Below the pieces are notes generated by a model. The model was not told the DNA's origin. It made no database searches and saw nothing but the letters and a program-made list of their open reading frames with translations. Below are positions 15,841 through 24,053 of a DNA stretch of 64,000 bases, in pieces. Numbering within the stretch: position 1 is the first letter of the stretch; every line of letters begins with the position of its first letter. The DNA comes from Rhabdothermincola sp037478855 (lineage in GTDB: Bacteria; Actinomycetota; Acidimicrobiia; Acidimicrobiales; Acidimicrobilacustridaceae): the NCBI GenBank assembly GCA_037478855.1, contig JBBFLY010000002.1, forward strand, positions 1 to 64,000. Direction: 5' to 3'. The position numbers and the translations under genes were made by a program.

Positions 15841-16716
15841 TCAGCGCGCTCCGCCGGGTGCCGGACCGAGGCCCAGGTTGGCGTAGATCTCACGGGTCGC
15901 GCTCGAGCGGTTCAGGGTGTAGAAGTGCAGGCCGGGAACCCCCTCGTCCAACAGCCGCTCACACAGCTCGGTGGCTACCTCCACCCCGATGGCCCGCACC
16001 GCAGCCGGGTCATCGGCCACGGCCTCGAACCGGGCCGCCAGGCGCGGCGGGAACTCCGCTCCCGCGAGCTGGGCGAAGCGCTGGACCTGGCTGGCGTTGG
16101 TGACGGGGATCACCCCCGGGATCACCGGTTTCGTGCAGCCCAGCGCCGCGAGCTCGTCGATCATCCGCAGGTAGGGGTCGATCTCGAAGAAGAACTGGGT
16201 GATGGCGAAGTCGGCCAACGCCAGCTTCTCGGCCAGGTGCCGGCGATCGCTCTCTCGGTCCGGGGAGCGGGGATGCAGCTCCGGGTGCGCGGCGACACCG
16301 ATGGAGAACTCACCGTGCTGCCTGATCAGCTCGACCAGCTGGTAGGCGTAGCGCAGCTCGTGGGGATGGTCGCGGCCGTCGGCAGGTGGGTCACCGGCGA
16401 GCGCCAGCAGGTTCTGCACACCCGCCTCCCGGTACTCGTCGATGATCTGGACGAGCTGCTCACGGGTATGCGCGATGCAGGTCAGGTGAGCCATTGCGGT
16501 CATCGTCGTGTCGCGCTCGATGTGCACGACGATGTCGCGGGTGCGCTCACGGGTGGAGCCACCCGCGCCGTAGGTGACCGAGACGAAAGACGGTTGCAGC
16601 GGCTCGAGCTCGCCGAGCGTCTTCTCCAGCGCCCGGGCTGCTTCGTCAGTCTTTGGCGGGAAGAACTCGAACGAGAAGGTGCGGCCGGCCGCCAGCAGGT
16701 CGCGGATGTAGGTCAC
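15841..16716 (-). CDS. metF: Methylenetetrahydrofolate reductase
   Basis: The 291-residue TIM-barrel flavoprotein reduces 5,10-methylene-THF to 5-methyl-THF for methionine synthesis. Visible family features are FSFEFFPPKT near the N-terminus, with the catalytic Glu, then SVTYGAGGS, HLTCIAHT and NLLALAGDPP. FFFEIDPYLRMIDEL and PVIPGVIPVTN follow in the C-terminal half. The length equals that of E. coli MetF. folD lies two genes upstream on the same strand, making a small one-carbon cluster. I saw no SAM or B12 riboswitch upstream. Confidence 0.95.
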   Translation of the reverse strand: MTYIRDLLAAGRTFSFEFFPPKTDEAARALEKTLGELEPLQPSFVSVTYGAGGSTRERTRDIVVHIERDTTMTAMAHLTCIAHTREQLVQIIDEYREAGVQNLLALAGDPPADGRDHPHELRYAYQLVELIRQHGEFSIGVAAHPELHPRSPDRESDRRHLAEKLALADFAITQFFFEIDPYLRMIDELAALGCTKPVIPGVIPVTNASQVQRFAQLAGAEFPPRLAARFEAVADDPAAVRAIGVEVATELCERLLDEGVPGLHFYTLNRSSATREIYANLGLGPAPGGAR

Positions 16717-16734
16717 GCACCAAAGGCTAGGTGG

Positions 16735-17589
16735 TCAGCGGACGATCCGGCGAAGCATGGTCTGGGTCGACGTGGCCACCAGCCGACCTCCCGACCACAG
16801 GTCCGTCTCGGCGTACACGTGCCCGGACCCCACCCATCTGGCCCGGATGTCGGTGAGCACCCACTCGTCGGGGACCGGCTCGAGGAAGCTGATCGACAGG
16901 TCCAGCGAGAGGAAGAACATCGGCATCTCACCCGGCCGTCCCTTCACCCACACCGCCGGCCCGGGCAGATCGGCAAACGGCAGCAACCCCAGCGGATCGA
17001 TCGCACCGTCAGCACCGCGGGGGGTCTCGAGGTAGCGGTTCCAGCGCACGTGACGGGCAGGCTGGTTCGGGGTCCAGCGCGGATCCCAGGGGACCACGCC
17101 GATCACGGAGCGGACGTCGAGGTGATCGAACAGCGGTGGCGGGGGGATCGGTCCACCGTGGGCCGGCACGCCGAACCCGCTCTCCAGTGAGAGCCGGTCG
17201 GGTGTGGGCACATCAGGATGGACCGCATCCAGCCAGGCGCTGGACTCGGCGTCGGCGGTGAACACGACCGTGAGATCAATCGCCGTGTGCTCCTGCTGCG
17301 CACACACGCCGGTGACCCGAACGTGCGCGCTGCGCCTGCCCTGACGCAGCGGGGTGACGTCGAAGATCAGGTCGTTGCTCGGCGGGGCGAGGAAGATCGC
17401 GTGCGCGAGGCGCATCCGCAGGTCGGGGCGAGCGGTGTGCTCGCGGGCTGCTCGCAGACCGGCGGCGACCAGCATGCCTCCGTGCACCCCTCCCGGGGTT
17501 GACCACGTCGGTGGGATGTGGGCGTCGAAACGTCCGGGGACCTCGGGCGACGGCGTGACCGCGGTGGCTTCGGCGAAGGAATCGGACAC
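16735..17589 (-). CDS. Thioesterase-family protein (acyl-CoA thioesterase-like)
   Basis: The 284-residue protein has the double-hotdog outline of TesB-like proteins of actinobacteria: TPGGVHGGMLVAAGLRAA in the first domain and PMFFLSLDLSISFLEPVPDEWVL in the second. It ends with a strand of the form GRLVATSTQTMLRR. The DHTIWFHRP active-site motif of the 1928-2752 TesB is not visible, so catalysis and substrate are uncertain. It sits between metF and folD, with 9 bp to folD, and is probably in the same transcript. Confidence 0.75.
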   Translation of the reverse strand: MSDSFAEATAVTPSPEVPGRFDAHIPPTWSTPGGVHGGMLVAAGLRAAREHTARPDLRMRLAHAIFLAPPSNDLIFDVTPLRQGRRSAHVRVTGVCAQQEHTAIDLTVVFTADAESSAWLDAVHPDVPTPDRLSLESGFGVPAHGGPIPPPPLFDHLDVRSVIGVVPWDPRWTPNQPARHVRWNRYLETPRGADGAIDPLGLLPFADLPGPAVWVKGRPGEMPMFFLSLDLSISFLEPVPDEWVLTDIRARWVGSGHVYAETDLWSGGRLVATSTQTMLRRIVR

Positions 17590-17598
17590 GCCGGGACG

Positions 17599-18459
17599 CT
17601 AGCGACTGGCCCGGCGCTCGGCCGCATCGACGGTGTTCGACATCAGCATGGCCCGGGTCATCGGCCCGACCCCGCCGATGCGTGGCGACAGCCATCCCGC
17701 GACCTCGGCCACCTCATCGGCCACGTCGGAGAGGAGCTTGCGTCCCTCAAAGCTCACGCCCGCCGCGACGACCACCGCTCCCGGCTTGACCATGTCCGCG
17801 GTGATCAGGCCGGGTGAGCCGGCAGCGGCGACGAGGATGTCGGCCTGACGGGTGTAGACGCCGATGTCGGGGACGCCGGTGTGCACCACCGTCACCGCGG
17901 CGTTGGCGTTCGGCCGCTTCAACGCCAGCAAGTTGGCGAGTGGACGGCCGATCGTGAGCCCACGACCGACGATCACCACGTGCCGCCCGGCGATCGGGAT
18001 CCGGTAGTGCTCGAGCAGCCGCTGGATCCCCGCTGGGGTGCACGCGAGCGGGGCGTCGATGCCCTGCACCAGCTTGCCGAGGTTCACCGGATGCAGGCCG
18101 TCGGCGTCTTTGTCCGGGTCGACCTCCAGCAGGATCGCTTCGTAGTCGAGGTGCGGGGGGAACGGATACTGGACGATGTAGGCGTCCACCTCAGGGTTGG
18201 CGTTGAACTCGCGGACCGCGGTGAGCACCTCATCGTGGGTCGCCTCGGGGCCAAGGTGCACCTCGAACGAGGCCATTCCCAAGGCTCGACAGTCGCGGTG
18301 CTTCATCGCGACGTAGTTCGCGGAGGGCGGATCGTCACCGACCAGGATCGTGCCAAGCCCGGGTCGCACCTCCCGGCGGGCGAGCGCAGCGATGCGCTCG
18401 GCGAGCTGCTCCCTGATGAGACCTGCGACCAGTTCCCCGTCCAGCGTCCGTGCCGTCAT
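17599..18459 (-). CDS. folD: Bifunctional methylene-THF dehydrogenase/methenyl-THF cyclohydrolase
   Basis: The 286-residue FolD interconverts 5,10-methylene-THF and 10-formyl-THF. Y49 and K53 in ANYVAMKHRDC are the catalytic pair. LACTPAGIQRLL and VVIVGRGLTIGRPLANLL (NADP-binding loop) follow, and the C-terminus RIGGVGPMTRAMLM is characteristic. The 10-formyl-THF it makes is used by PurN and PurH, whose genes lie just upstream on the same strand. A normal full-length enzyme. Confidence 0.95.
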   Translation of the reverse strand: MTARTLDGELVAGLIREQLAERIAALARREVRPGLGTILVGDDPPSANYVAMKHRDCRALGMASFEVHLGPEATHDEVLTAVREFNANPEVDAYIVQYPFPPHLDYEAILLEVDPDKDADGLHPVNLGKLVQGIDAPLACTPAGIQRLLEHYRIPIAGRHVVIVGRGLTIGRPLANLLALKRPNANAAVTVVHTGVPDIGVYTRQADILVAAAGSPGLITADMVKPGAVVVAAGVSFEGRKLLSDVADEVAEVAGWLSPRIGGVGPMTRAMLMSNTVDAAERRASR

Positions 18460-18563
18460 CGAGCTGCGAACCTAGCGCGCCGGGATGTCTGCCCCCACGG
18501 GCTGCGGGCCCAGCACGACTCAGGTCCAGCACGACTCCGCCGCAGCGACCCGGCTGCAGCCGC

Positions 18564-20084
18564 TCAGTGGCGGAAGTGACGCTCGCCGGTGAACACCATC
18601 GCCAGACCGTGCTCGTCCGCGGCCGCGATGACCTCCTCGTCGCGGATCGAACCGCCGGGCTGCACCACGCACGCGGCCCCCGCTTCCACCGCACCATCGA
18701 GCCCGTCGGGGAACGGGAAGAACGCGTCGCTCGCGTAGACGCCGCCCACCGCCCGCCCGGCGGCCTTCTCGCAGGCCAGACGCCCCGCGTCCCGACGGTT
18801 CTGCTGTCCGCACCCGATGCCTACCGCCTGCCCGTCCTTCACGAGGACGATCGCGTTCGAGGTCACCTTCGCCACGATCCGCCAAGCGAGCTCGAGATCA
18901 GCCCACTGCTCCTCCGTCGGCGCAGCCTTGGTGACCACCTGCCACTTCGAGCGGTCGACGGTGACCACATCGGGGGTCTGCACGAGGAACCCGCCGTCGA
19001 TCTGACGCAGACCGGTGACGGTCGGCGAAGGCGGCGAAGCCTCCAGCACTCGCAGGTTGCGCTTCTCGAGCAGGCGCGCGAGGGCGCCGTCTTCGAACCC
19101 GGGGGCGATCAGCACCTCGGTGAACACGGGGGCCAACGCCTCCGCCATCGCCACGGTGACCGGACGGTTCACCGCCACGATGCCTCCGAAAGCCGAGACG
19201 GGATCGCACTCGTGGGCCCGCACGTACGCGGTCGTGATGTCGTCAGCCACCGCCACCCCGCAGGGGTTGGCGTGCTTGATGACCACCGCTGCGGGGCCGT
19301 CGCCGAGCGAGTGGACCAGCCGCCAGGCGGCATCTGCGTCGAAGACGTTGAGATAGGACATCTCCTTGCCGCCGTGCTGCACGGCGGTGTCCCACCAGCC
19401 CGACTCCCCACGGGTCGCGTAGCGAGCACCGAGCTGATGGGGGTTCTCCCCGTAGCGCAGCACCGCCCGCCGCTCGATCGTCAGCTCGATCGTCTCCGGG
19501 AGCTCCGTGGGCACCGGGCCGGCGTCGTCCGGCTCGACCTGCGCCTGCAGCCAGCGCACGATCTGCTCGTCGTAGGCGGCGGTGAGCCGGAACGCCTCGA
19601 GCGCCAGCCTGCGGCGGGTCGCGTCCGACAGTGCACCCGAGCGGCGGAGATCGGCGAGGACCAGCTCGTACTGCGAGGGATCGGTGACCACTCCGACGTG
19701 GGCGTGGTTCTTCGCCGCGGCCCGGACCATCGCCGGCCCCCCGACATCGATCAGCTCGATCGACGGGTCCGAGGAGAACGGGTAGAGGTTCACCACCACC
19801 AGGTCGATGGGCTCGATGCCGTAGCGCTCCAGGTCCGCTCGGTGCTGCGGGTCGTCACGATCGGCGAGGATCCCCCCGTGCACCTTCGGATGCAGCGTCA
19901 CCACCCGGTGACCGAGGATCGCCGGCACCCCGGTCAGCTCTGCGACGTCGGTGACCGGAAGCCCCGCCTCGGCGATCGCCTTCGCGGTGCCACCGCTCGA
20001 CACCAGCTCGCAGCCCAGCTCGTGCAGGGCGCGGGCGAAGTCGGCGATACCGGTCTTGTCGTAGACGGACAGCAGCGCTCTCAA
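18564..20084 (-). CDS. purH: Bifunctional AICAR formyltransferase/IMP cyclohydrolase
   Basis: The 506-residue PurH performs the last two steps of IMP synthesis. The N-terminal cyclohydrolase domain shows LLSVYDKTGIADFARALHELG and SSGGTAKAI, with VTLHPKVHGGILA. The C-terminal transformylase domain has KHANPCGVAVAD with the catalytic Lys-His, and SDAFFPFPDG near the end. I chose a TTG start at 20084, which overlaps the purN stop in the string TTGA. No ATG or GTG lies in frame at a sensible place, and extending the frame upstream would add 155 residues that are only antisense-like. Translational coupling to purN is likely. Confidence 0.93.
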   Translation of the reverse strand: MRALLSVYDKTGIADFARALHELGCELVSSGGTAKAIAEAGLPVTDVAELTGVPAILGHRVVTLHPKVHGGILADRDDPQHRADLERYGIEPIDLVVVNLYPFSSDPSIELIDVGGPAMVRAAAKNHAHVGVVTDPSQYELVLADLRRSGALSDATRRRLALEAFRLTAAYDEQIVRWLQAQVEPDDAGPVPTELPETIELTIERRAVLRYGENPHQLGARYATRGESGWWDTAVQHGGKEMSYLNVFDADAAWRLVHSLGDGPAAVVIKHANPCGVAVADDITTAYVRAHECDPVSAFGGIVAVNRPVTVAMAEALAPVFTEVLIAPGFEDGALARLLEKRNLRVLEASPPSPTVTGLRQIDGGFLVQTPDVVTVDRSKWQVVTKAAPTEEQWADLELAWRIVAKVTSNAIVLVKDGQAVGIGCGQQNRRDAGRLACEKAAGRAVGGVYASDAFFPFPDGLDGAVEAGAACVVQPGGSIRDEEVIAAADEHGLAMVFTGERHFRH

Positions 20085-20644
20085 AGCACCGAACCTCTCT
20101 CGAGAATCTCCTTGATGGTCTGGACGTAGAGCCGTCGCTCGACCACCTTGATCCGCTCGTGCAGCGTCTCCTCGGTGTCGCCCGGCTCCACCCGCACCGC
20201 CTCCTGCGCCAGGATCGGCCCCGCGTCGACCTCGGCGGTCGCCACGTGGACCGTGCACCCGGTTACCTTCACCCCCGCTTCGAGGGCGTCGCGCACCGCA
20301 TGCCAGCCCTTGAAGGCGGGCAGCAGCGCCGGATGGGTGTTCAGGATGCGCCCGTCGAACGACTCGAACATCGGCGGAGCGAGGATCGTGCCGAAGCCGG
20401 CCATCACCACCAGGTCGATGTCGTACTTCTCCAGCACGTCGACGACCTGGCGGGTGTAGTCGTCGCGGTCGAAGTCGGCACCGTAGCTGGACCGCTCGAC
20501 CAGCTCGCAGCGCACGCCGTGGCGCTCCGCCACCTTGGCAGCCCCGCACGTCCGATCGAGGACCACGACCTCCACGGGGATGCCCGCATCGAGGATGGCC
20601 TCGAGGATCGTCCCGCTTCCCGAAGCCAGCACCGCGACCCTCAT
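20081..20644 (-). CDS. purN: Phosphoribosylglycinamide formyltransferase
   Basis: PurN transfers a formyl group from 10-formyl-THF to GAR in purine synthesis. The protein starts MRVAVLASGSGT. It has the catalytic set Asn in NTHPALLPAFKG, His in the same motif, and Asp in EVDAGPIL. VVMAGFGTILAP is the usual AGF(M)xIL motif. I use the ATG at 20644, three codons inside the longest frame (GTG 20653). The length is about 187 residues, as expected. It overlaps purH by 4 bp. Confidence 0.94.
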   Translation of the reverse strand: MRVAVLASGSGTILEAILDAGIPVEVVVLDRTCGAAKVAERHGVRCELVERSSYGADFDRDDYTRQVVDVLEKYDIDLVVMAGFGTILAPPMFESFDGRILNTHPALLPAFKGWHAVRDALEAGVKVTGCTVHVATAEVDAGPILAQEAVRVEPGDTEETLHERIKVVERRLYVQTIKEILERGSVL

Positions 20645-20736
20645 CGGGTGCACGCTACCAGCGCGCGACGATCACGAATCCCGCCCGCAGCGTGCCCGCC
20701 CGCGCCCCGGGCCGGCTAGCGGGCGACGCCAGGCTG

Positions 20737-20916
20737 TTAGGCGAAGTTGTAGATCGGGATGATCGCCGCCCAGCCAGGCTGGCCCGCCTTCGCGAAGGTC
20801 TTCCACATCCCCGCGAGCCACAGCACGATCACCGCGAGATAGATGATGAGAAAGACCGCCCCACCAGCGGCAAGCCCGACGCTGTCGCCGGAGCTGCTCC
20901 CCGCGAGCTCGTACAT
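20737..20916 (-). CDS. Small membrane protein, probable DUF5684-like fragment
   Basis: The 59-residue product has one hydrophobic helix (FLIIYLAVIVLWLAGMW) followed by KTFAKAGQPGWAAIIPIYN. The latter segment is the hallmark of DUF5684-like membrane proteins, in which the chain normally continues with two or more further helices. Here it stops two residues later (FA, then TAA), so it is either a natural minimal form or truncated. A very good ribosome site AAGGAGGGGG precedes the ATG at 20916, so it is probably expressed. Confidence 0.6.
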   Translation of the reverse strand: MYELAGSSSGDSVGLAAGGAVFLIIYLAVIVLWLAGMWKTFAKAGQPGWAAIIPIYNFA

Positions 20917-21023
20917 CGCTTGCCCCCTCCTTGCTCCCCCCATCGGGCTGACGAGAGCGTAGGCCCGGGAAGCGGGGCGGCGCGGGGATCCCCGTCGCGG
21001 CGAGCTGCGGGGCGGCTGCCTGC

Positions 21024-21917
21024 TCAGGCCCAGCCGTGCTCGCGGACGATCTCGACCATCAGCTGACCGGCCTCGGTGGGGTTCCTCCCGACCTTCGCCC
21101 CCGCAGCCTCCAGCGCTTCGATCTTGGCCTGCGCGGTGCCCTTGCCGCCCGAGACGATCGCGCCGGCGTGACCCATCTTCTTGCCCGGAGGTGCGGTAAC
21201 CCCCGCGATGTAGGACACGACCGGCTTGGTCATCTTCGCCTTGATGAACTCGGCGGCTTCCTCCTCGGCGGAGCCTCCGATCTCCCCGATCATCATCACC
21301 GCCTTGGTCTCCGGGTCGGCCTCGAAGCGCTCCAGGCAGTCGATGAAGCTCGTGCCCGGCACCGGATCACCACCGATGCCCACGCAGGTGGTGACGCCGA
21401 TGTCCTGGAGCTTCAGCTCGTACAACGCCTGATAGGTGAGCGTGCCGGATCGGCTCACGATGCCGACCGGGCCACCCGGCTTCGCGATGTGCCCCGCCGT
21501 GATGCCGATGTTGCACTTCCCAGGGCTGATGATGCCCGGGCAGTTCGGGCCGAGGAGCTGCACACGGGGGAAGTCCCGCTTGAGCTTGTTGTAGAACCAG
21601 GCCTCGTCGTGGGCGGGCACACCCTCCGTGATGCACACGATGAACTCCACCCCGCCCTCGGCGGCCTCGATGACCGCGTCACGCACACCGGGGGCGGGGA
21701 TGAAGATGCACGAGGCGTTGGCACCCGTCTCGGCCACCGCGTCGGCGACCGTGGCGAAGATCGGGATGCCGTCGACGTCGGTCCCGGCCTTCTTGGGGTT
21801 GGTTCCGGCGACCACCTGGGTGCCGTAGTCGCGGTTCAGCAGGCCGTAGTAGCGGCCCTGGCTTCCCGTGAGGCCCTGATAGACGACCTTGGTGGTCTCG
21901 TCGACGAAGATGCTCAC
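21024..21917 (-). CDS. sucD: Succinyl-CoA synthetase, alpha subunit
   Basis: The 297-residue subunit binds CoA and carries the phosphohistidine. Visible features are VVYQGLTGSQGRYYGLLNRDYGTQVVAG near the N-terminus, LGPNCPGIISPGKCNIG, and MGHAGAIVSGGKGTAQAKI with the phosphorylated His. With SucC it makes GTP or ATP from succinyl-CoA in the TCA cycle. The start overlaps the sucC stop by 4 bp (21914-21917), which suggests coupled synthesis of the two subunits. Confidence 0.96.
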   Translation of the reverse strand: MSIFVDETTKVVYQGLTGSQGRYYGLLNRDYGTQVVAGTNPKKAGTDVDGIPIFATVADAVAETGANASCIFIPAPGVRDAVIEAAEGGVEFIVCITEGVPAHDEAWFYNKLKRDFPRVQLLGPNCPGIISPGKCNIGITAGHIAKPGGPVGIVSRSGTLTYQALYELKLQDIGVTTCVGIGGDPVPGTSFIDCLERFEADPETKAVMMIGEIGGSAEEEAAEFIKAKMTKPVVSYIAGVTAPPGKKMGHAGAIVSGGKGTAQAKIEALEAAGAKVGRNPTEAGQLMVEIVREHGWA

Positions 21918-23062
21918 GACGGCGTTCCTCCGGCCAGCGCGACGGCCGTGCGGGCCGCCTCCAGCATGGTGGGCTGCATCTGCAGCTTCTCGGACAGGTG
22001 TGGTTCGAGGATCTGGCGTCCCTGATCGGCGTTGGTGCCATCAAGGCGGATCACGATGGGCGCCTTGATGTCGACCCGTGAGAGGGCTTCGACGATGCCG
22101 TTGGCGACCTCCTCACCCCGGGTGATGCCACCGAAGATGTTGATGAAGATCGACTTCACCCGCGGGTCGTTGTTGATGATCTCCAACGCCCCAGCCATCA
22201 CGTCCGCGTTGGCGCCACCCCCGATGTCGAGGAAGTTGGCCGGCTCACCACCGACCTGGTTCACGACGTCAAGCGTGCTCATGGCGAGCCCGGCACCGTT
22301 GGCGATGATGCCGACGTAGCCATCCAGGCCCACGTACTGCAGCCCCTTGTCGTGGGCGGCCTGCTCGCGCTCGTCGCGGACCTGGGTCAGCTCGTAGTCA
22401 CCCCACTGGTGACGGAAGGCCGCGTTGTTGTCGAGCGTGACCTTCGCATCGAGGGCGTGCACCGCGCCGTCGGTCCGCAGGATCAGCGGGTTGATCTCGA
22501 CCAGGTCAGCGTCACCTTCGGTGTAGGCCCGGTAGAGCTTGAGCAGCACGTCGACCGCGCCGTCCTCGGCGGCGGGGTTGAGCTTGGCCCGCTTCACCCA
22601 CTCCCGACAGGTCGGCTCATCGAGGCCGTCCACCGGATCGATCCAGATCTTGGCGATCGCGTCGGGATCGCTCGCAGCCACCGCCTCGATGTCGACCCCG
22701 CCTTGAGCGGAGAGCATGCCGAGATGCTTCTTGGCCGATCGGTCGAGGGTGAAGCTCGCGTAGTACTCCTCGGCAATGTCGGACGCGTGCTCGATCCAGA
22801 GGATGTGGACGATGTGCCCCTTGATGTCCATGCCCAGGATGTTGCGGGCGTGCGTGCGCAGCTCGTCCTCGTCGTTGGCGAGCTTCACCCCTCCCGCCTT
22901 CCCGCGACCTCCGACGTGCACCTGCGCCTTCACCACCACCGGGTAGCCCACCTCCTCGGCGGCGGCCACCGCGGCTTCGACCGAGTCGACCGCGCGCCCG
23001 TCCGAGACGGGGATGCCGAAGCTGGCGAAGAACTGCTTGCCCTGGAACTCGAGAAGATCCAC
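21914..23062 (-). CDS. sucC: Succinyl-CoA synthetase, beta subunit
   Basis: The 382-residue ATP-grasp subunit begins MDLLEFQGKQFFASFGIPV, has VVKAQVHVGGRGKAGGVKLA (nucleotide binding), LVEINPLILRTDG (metal site) and NGAGLAMSTLDVVNQVGGEPANFLDIGGGA. It forms the enzyme with SucD. A B12-binding mutase subunit gene lies directly upstream, which ties succinyl-CoA use to the methylmalonyl-CoA route. Confidence 0.96.
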   Translation of the reverse strand: MDLLEFQGKQFFASFGIPVSDGRAVDSVEAAVAAAEEVGYPVVVKAQVHVGGRGKAGGVKLANDEDELRTHARNILGMDIKGHIVHILWIEHASDIAEEYYASFTLDRSAKKHLGMLSAQGGVDIEAVAASDPDAIAKIWIDPVDGLDEPTCREWVKRAKLNPAAEDGAVDVLLKLYRAYTEGDADLVEINPLILRTDGAVHALDAKVTLDNNAAFRHQWGDYELTQVRDEREQAAHDKGLQYVGLDGYVGIIANGAGLAMSTLDVVNQVGGEPANFLDIGGGANADVMAGALEIINNDPRVKSIFINIFGGITRGEEVANGIVEALSRVDIKAPIVIRLDGTNADQGRQILEPHLSEKLQMQPTMLEAARTAVALAGGTPS

Positions 23063-23118
23063 GGGATCACAACCTAGTCAGGTTGCAGACAAGCGACCCA
23101 AACGGGTCTGACGACCCG

Positions 23119-23526
23119 TCAGTCCCCCTCGCGCTCGTCGAGGGTGGTCTCCAGCCACGAGGTGATCTCGTCGAGCGAAGCGCCCGGGGTGAAGATCTCC
23201 GCCACGCCGCGCGCCTTGAGCTCGACGACGTCGTCGGGCGGCACGATGCCCCCACCGAAGACCAGCACATCGTCGAGGCCACGCTTGGCGAGCTCTTCGA
23301 GCACCCGTGGGAACAGGGTCATGTGCGCACCCGACAGCACCGACAGGCCGACCGCGTCAGCGTCCTCCTGGCGTGCGGCCTCGGCGATCTGCTCAGGGGT
23401 CTGGAACAGACCGGTGTAGATCACCTCGAAGCCGGCATCGCGCAGCGCACGGGCGATGACCTTGACCCCCCGGTCGTGACCGTCAAGCCCAGCCTTGGCC
23501 ACGAGGACTCGGAAGCGGCGCTTCAC
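23119..23526 (-). CDS. Cobalamin-binding small subunit of a methylmalonyl-CoA-type mutase
   Basis: The 135-residue protein is a stand-alone B12-binding domain. RVLVAKAGLDGHDRG contains the DxHxxG motif whose His ligates cobalt, followed by LSVLSGAHMTLFP and FGGGIVPPDDV. This is how the small subunit of methylmalonyl- or isobutyryl-CoA mutase looks. The catalytic large subunit is not in this window. The position directly upstream of sucC suggests flux from propionate or branched-chain substrates into succinyl-CoA. It is divergent from the next gene with an 18-bp gap. Confidence 0.88.
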   Translation of the reverse strand: MKRRFRVLVAKAGLDGHDRGVKVIARALRDAGFEVIYTGLFQTPEQIAEAARQEDADAVGLSVLSGAHMTLFPRVLEELAKRGLDDVLVFGGGIVPPDDVVELKARGVAEIFTPGASLDEITSWLETTLDEREGD

Positions 23527-23544
23527 AGACGGGATACTAGGGGG

Positions 23545-24045
23545 GTGAGTCCCGTGAAGCAGTCAGACGGACGGAGCGCGGCCATCGCGATCGGGGGTGT
23601 GCTCATCGCCCTGGTCGGCCTCGGCCTGCTGCTCGCGTTCGTGCTGGCGCTGCAGAGCGGCACCGAGCAGGGCAAGATCGAGGTCCAGCTCGGCTCACGC
23701 GCCTTCATGGCCGGCCCGGCCGAGCAACGGGCGAGGACGATCGCACAGGAAGGCCCCATCCTCCTGCCCGACCCGGCCGGAGGCCAACGGGACATCTACC
23801 TCCAGCACGTGGGTGACAACCCCGACGAGGGCTGGCTGGCCTTCGACGCCCGCGAGCTCGACACCACCAGGGACTGCACCCTGCGTTGGAACGGCGATCG
23901 GAAGCTCTTCGAGGACCCCTGCGACGGATCGACGGTGCCCGCCGACGGCGAAGGGCTGCGCCGCTACGAGGTGACCGTCGACGACAAGGGTGAGCTCGTC
24001 ATCGAGCTCACCAGACGCGGCGAGGCGAGCACCACGACCCCCTGA
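23545..24045 (+). CDS. Membrane-anchored Rieske-like protein lacking cluster ligands
   Basis: The 166-residue product has one transmembrane helix (AIAIGGVLIALVGLGLLLAFVLAL, about residues 13-36) and a C-terminal domain that aligns by eye with a Rieske fold. CTLRWNGDRKLFEDPCDGS corresponds to the cluster-binding region. In true Rieske proteins the two boxes read CTHxGC and CPCHGS. Here the four ligands are replaced (D106, T108, D124, D127), while the two disulfide cysteines (C111, C126) are kept. It should therefore be a redox-inert, disulfide-stapled domain on the membrane surface. Start GTG 23545; GTG 23554 is an alternative. Confidence 0.72.
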   Translation: MSPVKQSDGRSAAIAIGGVLIALVGLGLLLAFVLALQSGTEQGKIEVQLGSRAFMAGPAEQRARTIAQEGPILLPDPAGGQRDIYLQHVGDNPDEGWLAFDARELDTTRDCTLRWNGDRKLFEDPCDGSTVPADGEGLRRYEVTVDDKGELVIELTRRGEASTTTP

Positions 24046-24053
24046 GCAGGCGC

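Noticed and set aside
16717..16734. A SAM or B12 riboswitch before metF
   Set aside because: The gap to the upstream gene is only 18 bp.
20085..20549. Upstream extension of purH by 155 codons
   Set aside because: It is antisense-like sequence inside purN in another frame; PurH homologues begin at LLSVYDKTG.
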